From an uncultured Bacilli bacterium (GTDB lineage: Bacteria; Bacillota_I; Bacilli_A; RF39; UBA660), in NCBI GenBank assembly GCA_947626595.1, contig CANQST010000010.1, positions 1 to 32,617 on the forward strand: a stretch of 32,617 bases of DNA, in the 5' to 3' direction. The notes under the pieces are model-generated. The model was not told the DNA's origin and made no database searches. It saw nothing but the letters and a program-made list of their open reading frames with translations. Position numbers and translations under genes: made by a program. This document shows positions 1 through 8,691 of this stretch, one piece after another (positions within the stretch are counted from its first letter, which is position 1; each line of letters starts with the position of its first letter).

Positions 1-15
1 TTATACTGTTTTTAG

Positions 16-71
16 ATAGGACATTTTAACTTAAAAATACTACTGTGAAAATAGGACATTTTAACTTAAAA
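16..71. repeat. Two perfect 21-bp direct repeats (ATAGGACATTTTAACTTAAAA) at 16-36 and 51-71
   Basis: Direct reading; 35-bp period; lies at the left window edge. Confidence 0.9.
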
Positions 72-120
72 GTCACATGCTTGTCAAATACTTTTTATAT
101 CTCTTTTAACAAATTTAAGA

Positions 121-471
121 CTATCTACTTTTTCTTTTAGTCTTAATACCACTTAAATCATAAAAGTTTCTAGCCCACTCTAGGGAAGCTTTTGTTCCTT
201 GCGTAATTCCCTCTAATTTTGAAATATCAGTTTCTATCAGATCTAGCATATTTCTAATTTTATTTTTCTTTAGAATGGCCATATCTTCCATTGAGAAAGT
301 ACTAATCATTTCAATTTTAAAACGATAATTCAAATTTAATCTTCTTTGTCTTTCCTTTTTTCTAATAAGACTATCTAATTCTTTTATAATTTCTTTTTTC
401 TTTTTACTTTTCAAGTAACAATTAAGTTCTTTTAACTCTTGAACATTTAAAGAACTAATTAAATCATTCAT
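121..471 (-). CDS. Hypothetical protein with C-terminal helix-hairpin-helix / RNAP alpha-CTD-like segment
   Basis: ORF track; 'ILKKNKIRNMLDLIETDISKLEGITQGTKASLEWARNF' resembles HhH/alpha-CTD pattern; GGGGGA RBS upstream. Confidence 0.6.
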   Translation of the reverse strand: MNDLISSLNVQELKELNCYLKSKKKKEIIKELDSLIRKKERQRRLNLNYRFKIEMISTFSMEDMAILKKNKIRNMLDLIETDISKLEGITQGTKASLEWARNFYDLSGIKTKRKSR

Positions 472-480
472 GTTGTCCCC

Positions 481-1068
481 CTATAATGTTTTTTGTAATA
501 TCTTTTCTACTTGCTTCATGGTATTTTCTAAAGAACCGTTATTATCAATGATAGCGGTAATTGGTCTTTTAGAAAGTTCTTCTTCAGAAAAATCTATACT
601 ATCCGCTAAAAAGCGACGACACATTTCTTCATAGTCAGCATTTTCTAATTTCTTTTCTCTATTAATAGCTCTTTGTAATCTTTCGCCTTTTTCTACTTCT
701 ATATATAAAGAAATTATATTTTCTTTTTTGAAGTACTTTAAGTATTGATCTAATCCTACTAAAGTATTTAATCCTATATAATTGTATTTTTCTAAGTTAA
801 ATTCTTTTTTTGACGTAAAGTAATACCATTTACCATGAACAGTATCATAACATCTTCTTTCAATAATAAGATTATTATTAAGCATATTATTCATTTCTTC
901 TTCATTTACAAAGTAATATTCTCGAGCATTTTGTTCATTTTTACGCATTGGCCTTGTTGTATATAGAATTATTTCTTCTAAAGGGATATTTAACTTTTCT
1001 TTAATTAATTTATAGATAGTATCTTTACCTGAATTAGATGGTCCCATTATTAAAATTATTTTACCCAT
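481..1068 (-). CDS. Guanylate kinase-like P-loop protein
   Basis: P-loop GPSNSGKDT; TTRPMRKNE...REYYFV matches guanylate kinase GMP-binding region. Confidence 0.75.
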   Translation of the reverse strand: MGKIILIMGPSNSGKDTIYKLIKEKLNIPLEEIILYTTRPMRKNEQNAREYYFVNEEEMNNMLNNNLIIERRCYDTVHGKWYYFTSKKEFNLEKYNYIGLNTLVGLDQYLKYFKKENIISLYIEVEKGERLQRAINREKKLENADYEEMCRRFLADSIDFSEEELSKRPITAIIDNNGSLENTMKQVEKILQKTL

Positions 1069-1320
1069 ATAATTTCTTCACCTACATAAAATTATACGAC
1101 TTTTTTTAACTTTGTAAAGATAATCTTTTTCATTAAATGTTTTTGTGTTAAAATAGTTTTAAGGGGAGATAATGGATGAATACTTTAATGCCATTACTAG
1201 AGTATAATTTATTAAACGTGCAATGATTGCTTGTGAAACTAGTAATAACAATGTTAATGATAACTTTCCTGAGTTCAGGAAAACGATAAATGTATATAAA
1301 ATAATTAAGGGAGTGTTATT

Positions 1321-2316
1321 ATGAAGACAATACTTACAGGACTTCGTCCTACTGGAAATTTACATTTAGGACATTATTTTGGAGCTTGTACTAATTATTT
1401 GAAATTACAAAATGAATATGATTTTTTCTTAGAAATAGCTGATGTTCAAGCTTTGACTGATAATTTTAATAATCCTAGTAAAGTAAGAGAAAATGTTTTA
1501 GAAATAACTAAAGATTTGCTGGCGATAGGGCTTGATCCAAAGAAAGTTCATTTCTTTATTCAGTCAAAGATACCACAAATTGCTGAATTAACAGTATTTT
1601 ATTCTAATTTGGTAACTATATCTAGACTAGAGAGAAATCCTACTGTAAAAACAGAAATAGCTCAGAAAAAAGAATTATTTGGTAATAATGGAGAAAGCAT
1701 TACTTATGGTTTTTTAGGATATCCTGTTAGTCAAGCAGCCGATATAACAGCTCTTGATGGTGAAGTTGTTCCGGTTGGAGAAGATCAGCTTCCACTTATT
1801 GAACAGTGTCGAGAGATTGTTAGAAAGTTTAATTCTATATATGGTGATACTTTAAAGGAACCTAATTATGTTTTGAGCAATACAACTAGAGTAAAAGGAC
1901 TAGATGGTAATGAAAAGATGGGTAAAAGCTTAGGAAACGCTATATACTTGGTGGATAGTGAGGAAGTTATTTCTAAGAAGATAATGAATGCGGTAACTGA
2001 TCCAAATAAAATAAGAAAAGATGACCCAGCTAATCCTGATATTTGTATGGTTTATTATTACCATAAATTAGTTAATGAAGAGGAAAATAATCAAAAGATT
2101 TGCACAGAATGTAAAAATGGCTCTAGAGGTTGTGTTGCTTGTAAAAAAGAGTTGATTGAGGTTATGAACAAATTCTTAGAGCCAATTAGAGAAAGAAGAA
2201 AATTATATGATGATGAAACGGTAAAAAAAATATTAGAAGATGGTTCTAATATTGCTTATCAAAAGGCAGAAGAACAACTTAAGAAAGTAAAAGAGGCCAT
2301 GAAAATAGACTACTAA
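1321..2316 (+). CDS. trpS: Tryptophanyl-tRNA synthetase
   Basis: GLRPTGNLHLGHYFGA (HIGH region), GNEKMGKSLGN (KMSKS region); RBS aagggag. Confidence 0.97.
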   Translation: MKTILTGLRPTGNLHLGHYFGACTNYLKLQNEYDFFLEIADVQALTDNFNNPSKVRENVLEITKDLLAIGLDPKKVHFFIQSKIPQIAELTVFYSNLVTISRLERNPTVKTEIAQKKELFGNNGESITYGFLGYPVSQAADITALDGEVVPVGEDQLPLIEQCREIVRKFNSIYGDTLKEPNYVLSNTTRVKGLDGNEKMGKSLGNAIYLVDSEEVISKKIMNAVTDPNKIRKDDPANPDICMVYYYHKLVNEEENNQKICTECKNGSRGCVACKKELIEVMNKFLEPIRERRKLYDDETVKKILEDGSNIAYQKAEEQLKKVKEAMKIDY

Positions 2317-2328
2317 GTAGCCTATTTT
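2302..2328. terminator. Bidirectional intrinsic terminator after trpS
   Basis: AAAATAG-A-CTAC-TAA-GTAG-C-CTATTTTTTT hairpin including the trpS stop codon. Confidence 0.8.
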
Positions 2329-2333
2329 TTTCT

Positions 2334-2903
2334 TTATCTTAATAACGCATATAGCTCGTCAAGAGCACATTGGACATTCGTACATGTGGTATACTGAGAA
2401 TTGGCATATTTTAACATTTCAGCTGTTGGTATTTCAAAATCAAAAGTTAAGACAGCGTTTTTTGTTATATCACCACTTACATCACCAGTATATTTAAATG
2501 TTATATTAAAAGTCATTTCGCCTTTGGCATCTATTCCACCAGCATTTGCTACATCGTAGTCTATCTCATAAGTAAGACCTTCGTCTAGATTTGACTGAAT
2601 ATTACTAATTACAAAAACAGAACCATTATTATTTTTCACTTTTACTTCATACGTTGCGGTTGCGCCACTTACTAATGGAGTAAAAGCAACTTTTACTTCT
2701 TTTTTAGAGAAATTAGAATATTTAGTATTCATACTAGTAGCATTTTTTTGTTGAAAATCAACTACTCTAATATTTTCTTCTGGTCGATAAGTTATTTCTC
2801 CTGTTATATTTAATTCTCTATTTAAAGCAGCATAACCAACGCTCATAAAAAGAATTAGTGCTACTACTAACAATATTAAGTATTTATTATGCTTATCTTT
2901 CAT
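2334..2903 (-). CDS. Secreted/surface protein with N-terminal signal or TM helix and C-terminal NVQxALDELY motif
   Basis: Hydrophobic N-terminus YLILLVVALILFMSVGYAALN; beta-rich body; C-term CTNVQCALDELYALLR. Confidence 0.7.
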   Translation of the reverse strand: MKDKHNKYLILLVVALILFMSVGYAALNRELNITGEITYRPEENIRVVDFQQKNATSMNTKYSNFSKKEVKVAFTPLVSGATATYEVKVKNNNGSVFVISNIQSNLDEGLTYEIDYDVANAGGIDAKGEMTFNITFKYTGDVSGDITKNAVLTFDFEIPTAEMLKYANSQYTTCTNVQCALDELYALLR

Positions 2904-2994
2904 ACTATCACCACTCTAGCTAACTATCTACTTTAATAATAACCCTTTATTTATAGTATTGTCAAGTAAAATTTCTTTAATACGTGTAAAGAAA

Positions 2995-3020
2995 AAATAC
3001 AAAGAATTATCTTCGTATTT
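2995..3020 (-). terminator. Intrinsic terminator of spoVS
   Basis: Minus strand AAATACGAAGA-TAAT-TCTTTGTATTTTTT. Confidence 0.8.
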
Positions 3021-3279
3021 ATCTAGCTTCTACAATTAATTTAATAGCGGTACGTTCTTCCCCTTCAATGACAATATCTTGAAAAGCAGGAATGCAAACT
3101 AGGTTTTTACCACTAGGAGCAACAAAACCTCTTGCGATAGCAATAGCTTTTATTGCTTGATTTAGGGCTCCAGCACCTACCGCTTGTATTTCAACGCTAC
3201 CTTTTTCTCTGAAGACATTAGCTAAAGCTCCTGCAACGCTGTTAGGGTTTGACTTACTGCTTACTTTTAGTGTTTCCAT
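3019..3279 (-). CDS. spoVS: Stage V sporulation protein S
   Basis: 86-aa METLKVSSKSNPNSVAGALANVFREKGSVEIQAVGAGALNQAIKAIAIARGF, highly conserved SpoVS. Confidence 0.97.
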   Translation of the reverse strand: METLKVSSKSNPNSVAGALANVFREKGSVEIQAVGAGALNQAIKAIAIARGFVAPSGKNLVCIPAFQDIVIEGEERTAIKLIVEAR

Positions 3280-3333
3280 TATTTTCCTCTCTTTCATAAT
3301 AAATATTATGAAAAAGATTTTATTTTAGAACAC

Positions 3334-4329
3334 TTATTCTTTTTCTTCTATATATTTTTTTATTTCTTTAGTGACTTCATCGTAACCATCGTCATTTAAA
3401 GTTTTGCCATCGTCAGTATACTTCTCGTCTAAGTTACCATCTTCATCTACTAAAAGATTGTAAATATCAATATACTCAATATTTTTTTCAGTAGATTTTA
3501 GCATAAGTTCTTCATTTATTTTAACGCTTTTTTCATTAGCATCTTCTACTAAATCATCATCTATTTCACTATTGATTGGATAAATGGACTCTAAGTAAAC
3601 TTTAGCATATGGTCTATTTTCTTTAATTCTATCAATAAGTTCTTCTATTTTTACAACGATTTCCTCTTCTTCTTTTTCAGCTAAGACATCATTTAACCCT
3701 ACTTCAATGAATATTTTAGAAGGATTATATTTATAAACTTTGTCATTTAAATTATTTAAAAAGTTAGATGTCTTATCGTCACTATAAGCGCTTTTAACAA
3801 CAAACATACCTTCAAAGTATTTATCTAAATCATATTCTTCAGTTAAAAAGTCTCCTAAGAATAAATAGTTATCGTCTAAAATGACTTTTTCTACTTCTAC
3901 TTTAGTCTTAGTTTCTTTAGGTGTTTTGTTAGGACAACTATTATTAACATATTTAGACGCAACAATATAACCTAAGGATAATGTTGAAATACAAAGAATA
4001 ACTAAAATAATATCTTTAAAAAGACCTCTTTTTTTTCTATTAGCTTTCTTTTCTCTTTTTTCTTCTTCCTCTTTCATTTTTTCTTCTTCTAGAAGAATTT
4101 TTCTTTTATTAATAGCTTTTTTTTGTTTTTCTAAGAAACTAGTATCAAGTGTTCCAGTATCATTAAGTCTATCTTTATCAATACGTATTTTTGTTGTAAG
4201 TTCTAAAGTCTTATCTAACTTATCTTTTTGTTGTTTTTTATTAGGAGCTATTTCTTTTTTCTTGACATCTTTCTTTTTGGTATTTTTATTTTTACTTTTA
4301 TTCTTACTATTATTAGTAGTTTTACTCAT
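3334..4329 (-). CDS. Membrane-anchored SGNH/GDSL-like hydrolase with Lys-rich cytoplasmic N-terminus
   Basis: Single TM (DIILVILCISTLSLGYIVA), FLGDFLTEEYD, VGLNDVL, LNDDGYDEV blocks; K/N-rich N-terminus. Confidence 0.65.
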   Translation of the reverse strand: MSKTTNNSKNKSKNKNTKKKDVKKKEIAPNKKQQKDKLDKTLELTTKIRIDKDRLNDTGTLDTSFLEKQKKAINKRKILLEEEKMKEEEEKREKKANRKKRGLFKDIILVILCISTLSLGYIVASKYVNNSCPNKTPKETKTKVEVEKVILDDNYLFLGDFLTEEYDLDKYFEGMFVVKSAYSDDKTSNFLNNLNDKVYKYNPSKIFIEVGLNDVLAEKEEEEIVVKIEELIDRIKENRPYAKVYLESIYPINSEIDDDLVEDANEKSVKINEELMLKSTEKNIEYIDIYNLLVDEDGNLDEKYTDDGKTLNDDGYDEVTKEIKKYIEEKE

Positions 4330-4442
4330 ACTTATACCTCACTTTACTAACTTATTATATCAAACTTTGTCAAATAACAAAAGTATTTTTATTGCCAATA
4401 CTTGTTAATTATGGTATCTTTATAATAGAAAAGGTGATTTTA

Positions 4443-5567
4443 ATGGACTATATAGAATTTATAAAGAAAGAAAATTTATGTGTAAAAATTCATTATAATA
4501 ATAAAGTAAGGTTGATAACTAATAAGAAAAATATTGAAAAATTAATTTCTATATGTGAAAAGTATGGTTATGAAAGAATAGATAGTTCTTGTTATTTAGA
4601 AGATTTTATTAAAGAGATAATTAGGGATTATGAAAAGTATTATCAAAGGAAAAAGAATAGTTTAAAGATTTATAACCTTGTATATGATGGAGTTAATTTA
4701 ATAAGAAATCATCCTAAAATAAGTAAAACTATAATGGCAATGGGTACCCTAACAGCTTTAGCGGTCGTTAACCCTTTTGGTGGTAAAGATATTGAAAGTC
4801 CAGCGATTGAGTATGAAGTAAGTAATGAAAGTATTAATATCAAGAAGGAAAGTTCTAATATAATTGAAAAGACTTCTGATAATACAACTAAAGAAGAAAT
4901 AGATACTATGTTAAATGAAGATGTTAGTGAATTTAATTTTACTTATGATAATAAGAATATAGATAATTTACAAAGAGTAAAAGAATATCAAGATATTTTT
5001 ATAAAGTATGCCAATATGTATGGACTTGATTATAATCTTTTGATGGCTATTGCTTCTCAAGAATCTGGAGGATATCATTATGATCTTTTAAATACTCCAG
5101 CTATTGGAATGATGCAAATTGAAAGAAGTGCTTTTATAAATAGAGAGATAACGGCTTATAATCATGAAGATGGAAAAGATGAGACATTTTTAGTTACTGA
5201 TTTAGCTTTAAATGATTTGGAAAGTAATATAAAAATAGGCGCTATGTTATTACAAATTGCTTTAGAGGCAAGTGATTATAATATTCCTTTAGGTGTTCAA
5301 ACTTATAATTTTGGGACAGGTTATATCAATGATGCTTTAAATATGTGTGCATCTCTTACAGGAGTACCTAAGGAGAAAATGAAAAATAATATGGAAGAGC
5401 TAGAATGGCTAGATTATAGAGAATTTTTAAATGTAGGAGATCCTAAATATGTAGAGCATGTCTTTAGTTTCTTACCTAATAATGAAAAGATAACTGTTAA
5501 GAATAGAGCTGGTCAAGAAATATCTTTAAGAGTTTGTAATGAAATAGAAAAAATGAGGAATATATAA
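4443..5567 (+). CDS. Lytic transglycosylase (SLT domain)
   Basis: YGLDYNLLMAIASQESGG...AIGMMQIE...LGVQTYNFG; start at the ATG with RBS AAAGGTGATTTTA. Confidence 0.88.
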   Translation: MDYIEFIKKENLCVKIHYNNKVRLITNKKNIEKLISICEKYGYERIDSSCYLEDFIKEIIRDYEKYYQRKKNSLKIYNLVYDGVNLIRNHPKISKTIMAMGTLTALAVVNPFGGKDIESPAIEYEVSNESINIKKESSNIIEKTSDNTTKEEIDTMLNEDVSEFNFTYDNKNIDNLQRVKEYQDIFIKYANMYGLDYNLLMAIASQESGGYHYDLLNTPAIGMMQIERSAFINREITAYNHEDGKDETFLVTDLALNDLESNIKIGAMLLQIALEASDYNIPLGVQTYNFGTGYINDALNMCASLTGVPKEKMKNNMEELEWLDYREFLNVGDPKYVEHVFSFLPNNEKITVKNRAGQEISLRVCNEIEKMRNI

Positions 5568-5592
5568 AAAATCTTCCTGCTTGAGGAAAATT
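5568..5592. terminator. Bidirectional intrinsic terminator between convergent genes
   Basis: AAAATcTTCCT-GCTTG-AGGAAaATTTT. Confidence 0.75.
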
Positions 5593-6747
5593 TTATAGGT
5601 TGCCACTTATTACATCGAATAGGCCTTTTTTTAGTAGTTCTAGGTAACTAAGTGGCACAATGTCTTCTACTACAATGAGGTCTTTAGAAGATACTATTTT
5701 TTTATTATCTAGGACTTCTATTGTTCCTACTTTACTACCTTTATTTATAGGTAGTTTTATTTTATTAATTTTAACATTATATGAATATTTCTTATTATCT
5801 GTAAGGTTTTCTACTACTCCTAAATTATCTTTTAGAATAATTGATACTATTTCTTTATTTGCTTTATCTATTTTAATTTTTTTTATTTCTTCACCCTTTT
5901 TCTTTAAGATATGCATTTTAACGTTATTAAAACCATAATCTAAGAGGGCCATAGCTTCATTATTTCTTGTCTTACTGTCTTCTTCTCCTAAGACAATACC
6001 TATTAGACGTAAATCATTTCTTTTAGCGGTGGCGGCTAAACAATATTTAGCGGCATCGGTATGTCCTGTTTTTAAGCCATCTGCTCCTTCATAAAATCTA
6101 ACTAATTTGTTAGTATTAACTAGCCAGAACTTATTATCAGTATCTTCTCTTAGATAGTCTTCATAAATAGAAGAAAACTTTAAAATATCGGGGTGATTTA
6201 TAACTAAATCTTTAGCTATCATGGCCATATCATAAGCTGTTGAATAGTGGTTTTCTTGATCTAGACCGGTACAATTAGAAAAATGAGTATGCTTTAGACC
6301 AAGTTCTTTTACTTTTTTATTCATTAACTCCACAAACTTAGCTTCAGTTCCACCAATGACTTCGGCCATTTGAACTGTAGCGTCATTGCCACTAGCCATG
6401 CTTATTCCTTTCATTAAATCTTCAATAGTGATTTTTTCTCCTTCTTCAATATAAATTTGAGAACCACCCATATCAGCAGCATTTTTACTTACTATTACTT
6501 CTTGATTCCATTTAATGTTTCCTTTTTCTATTTCTTCTAAAATAATAATTTGCGCAACCATTTTAGTCATAGAAGCAATGGCTACTTCTTTATCTTTTTC
6601 TTTTTCATAAATTATTTTACCACTACCAGCATCAATTAAAATACCACTTACAGCTCCTTTTAATAAAGTATTATCATTCTTTTCTAACGCAAAAACATTA
6701 AAAGGAATAAGTAGTATCATTAATAAAAATATTCCTAACTTTTTCAT
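5593..6747 (-). CDS. dacF: D-alanyl-D-alanine carboxypeptidase, PBP5/DacF family (S11)
   Basis: SMTKM (SxxK), SGND (SxN), KTGHT motifs; signal peptide. Confidence 0.9.
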   Translation of the reverse strand: MKKLGIFLLMILLIPFNVFALEKNDNTLLKGAVSGILIDAGSGKIIYEKEKDKEVAIASMTKMVAQIIILEEIEKGNIKWNQEVIVSKNAADMGGSQIYIEEGEKITIEDLMKGISMASGNDATVQMAEVIGGTEAKFVELMNKKVKELGLKHTHFSNCTGLDQENHYSTAYDMAMIAKDLVINHPDILKFSSIYEDYLREDTDNKFWLVNTNKLVRFYEGADGLKTGHTDAAKYCLAATAKRNDLRLIGIVLGEEDSKTRNNEAMALLDYGFNNVKMHILKKKGEEIKKIKIDKANKEIVSIILKDNLGVVENLTDNKKYSYNVKINKIKLPINKGSKVGTIEVLDNKKIVSSKDLIVVEDIVPLSYLELLKKGLFDVISGNL

Positions 6748-6835
6748 AAATGCCTCCTAAAAATTATTATGATTTCTCTTAGAAAAATATTCATATTTAA
6801 GAAAATTAGTGATATTATTAAATAAAGGAGAGTTT

Positions 6836-7732
6836 ATGAAAAAAAAAAAGAGAGTTAAAAAGAAAGTTATTTTTATCTTTATTTTAATTATAGTAGTATG
6901 TATAGGAGGAATATTTTTTATAAATAAACCTAGTGAAAGTACTAAGTCTGTAAAGGAAGAAAAAACTACTGAAAAAAATATTAAGAAAGATAAGAGACTA
7001 GAAGAATTAGATTTTATTAATGAAAAAATAGATTATTTTAAAAATGATTATATTGATAGGTATCTTGCTTATAGGAAAGCTAATCCTAATTTATCTATAG
7101 AAGATGTAATTATCAAAGTAAATATTGGACTAGATTATCCTTATTATGAAAATGTACATGAGTCAGAGTATTTAAATACTTCTTATATGATAGTTAATAA
7201 GTATAATTCTTTAAGTAGAGATTATGTTCCAGAAGATTTAAAAAAGATTGATAGTAGTTTTTCTAATGGGGAAAAGTATATGGTAAGCTATGCGGCGGAT
7301 GCTTTTGAAAAGATGGCAAGTGATGCGCTTAGTCAGGGATATAATATTCTTGCGATGTCGACATATCGTAGTTATGATTATCAAAATAGTCTTTATAACA
7401 ATTATGTTTCTAAGGATGGACAAAGCGAAGCTGATACTTATTCAGCAAGAGCTGGATACTCCGAACATCAGACTGGATTAGCGGCAGATGTATACAATAA
7501 GGAAAAGTCTTATACTGATTTTGAGGATACTAGGGAATTTGGATGGATGCAGGAAAATGCTCATAAGTATGGTTTTATTTTAAGATATCCTAAAGATAAG
7601 GTTGATGAAACGGGTTATATGTATGAGCCATGGCATTACCGTTATGTAGGAGAAGAGATTGCTAGCTACATTTGGAAGAATAATATTACTTATGAAGAAT
7701 ATTTTGTAAAGTTTATAGAAGGAAAAAAATAA
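6836..7732 (+). CDS. vanY: VanY-family D-Ala-D-Ala carboxypeptidase (M15B)
   Basis: STYRSYDYQ...SEHQTGLAADV...EPWHYRYVG; TM anchor; RBS aaaggag. Confidence 0.92.
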   Translation: MKKKKRVKKKVIFIFILIIVVCIGGIFFINKPSESTKSVKEEKTTEKNIKKDKRLEELDFINEKIDYFKNDYIDRYLAYRKANPNLSIEDVIIKVNIGLDYPYYENVHESEYLNTSYMIVNKYNSLSRDYVPEDLKKIDSSFSNGEKYMVSYAADAFEKMASDALSQGYNILAMSTYRSYDYQNSLYNNYVSKDGQSEADTYSARAGYSEHQTGLAADVYNKEKSYTDFEDTREFGWMQENAHKYGFILRYPKDKVDETGYMYEPWHYRYVGEEIASYIWKNNITYEEYFVKFIEGKK

Positions 7733-7758
7733 GCCAAGGTTTGACTTATTTTTGTTTT
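7728..7758. terminator. Bidirectional intrinsic terminator between vanY and locus B
   Basis: AAATAAG...CTTATTT arms followed by T tracts on both strands. Confidence 0.7.
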
Positions 7759-7759
7759 T

Positions 7760-8680
7760 TTAGAAGAACATTATTCCTCCATCTACTGAAGAATCTAGCA
7801 TATCTTCTGGACTTACGGCATACATTTTTTGACTTGCGTAGTCAAATTTATCCCAATCTTGACCGACACTTGAGTAATAAAACATATTAGTTTTTGGGTC
7901 ATAATGAAATTCTAAGACATCGCCACCAGATGCTTCAATAAAAATACCAATACCAGGCGTATTTAATCTATGGTGAGAGTCAATTTGGAAATCAGGTGGT
8001 ATGGTTGTTGGTTTACCATCTTTTCCTATTTCAAAACTAGGTATTTGATTATAATATGCAGCTTTATCTTCGCTTTGCTTTTTCTTTTTAGATTTTTTAT
8101 CTTCTTGTGATGTTTGCTTAGACTTTTTACTTTGTTTTACTACTGATAAATCAAGTTTACCTACTCTTACATCAACTTCGGCTCTTTTCTTTTCTAAATC
8201 TTTTTTTAAAATATCATATTTATCATAATTATCCCTATAGCTTTTGTACATATCAGGTGTTAGTTGTAGAACTAATCTTTCTTCTTCAGTTTTTTGATTA
8301 TAATTATCCATAAGTCCTTTATAGTATTCAACGTTTGGATCAACATCATTTTGAAGTTTTTCGTCAATTGCGGCTCTTAACTCCATTAGTTCGTCATACT
8401 CTTTATTAATAGAAAGATTACTCATTTCATTAAATGTTTCAGAGATAGTTCCTAAATACTCAGAATAATCACCACATATTTGATTAGCTTTATCATATAT
8501 AGGTGTTTGCCCTAAAAGGATATTTTGATTAGATAGTTTTCCACTAGTCATACAACCAGTTAGGGCTTGTACTCTAGAAAGAATAGCAGTTTCTATTTCT
8601 GAATAAGTTGCATCAAGAATATCAGTAACTTTTTTACTTTCTAAAATCTGTTTTAAATCCGTACTAGCGTCTATTTTCAT
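7760..8680 (-). CDS. LXG-like helical N-terminal domain, Lys-rich linker and unknown C-terminal domain (locus B)
   Basis: N-terminal half aligns by eye with the 171-aa ORF at 18781-19296; RBS GAGGTG. Confidence 0.65.
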   Translation of the reverse strand: MKIDASTDLKQILESKKVTDILDATYSEIETAILSRVQALTGCMTSGKLSNQNILLGQTPIYDKANQICGDYSEYLGTISETFNEMSNLSINKEYDELMELRAAIDEKLQNDVDPNVEYYKGLMDNYNQKTEEERLVLQLTPDMYKSYRDNYDKYDILKKDLEKKRAEVDVRVGKLDLSVVKQSKKSKQTSQEDKKSKKKKQSEDKAAYYNQIPSFEIGKDGKPTTIPPDFQIDSHHRLNTPGIGIFIEASGGDVLEFHYDPKTNMFYYSSVGQDWDKFDYASQKMYAVSPEDMLDSSVDGGIMFF

Positions 8681-8691
8681 TATTTTCACCT

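Noticed and set aside
1141-1320. T-box riboswitch upstream of trpS
   Set aside because: Leader too short and no recognisable T-box sequence or terminator/antiterminator pair
5660-7481. ORFs 5660-5938 (+), 7238-7423 (-), 7290-7481 (+)
   Set aside because: Shadows inside dacF-like and vanY-like genes
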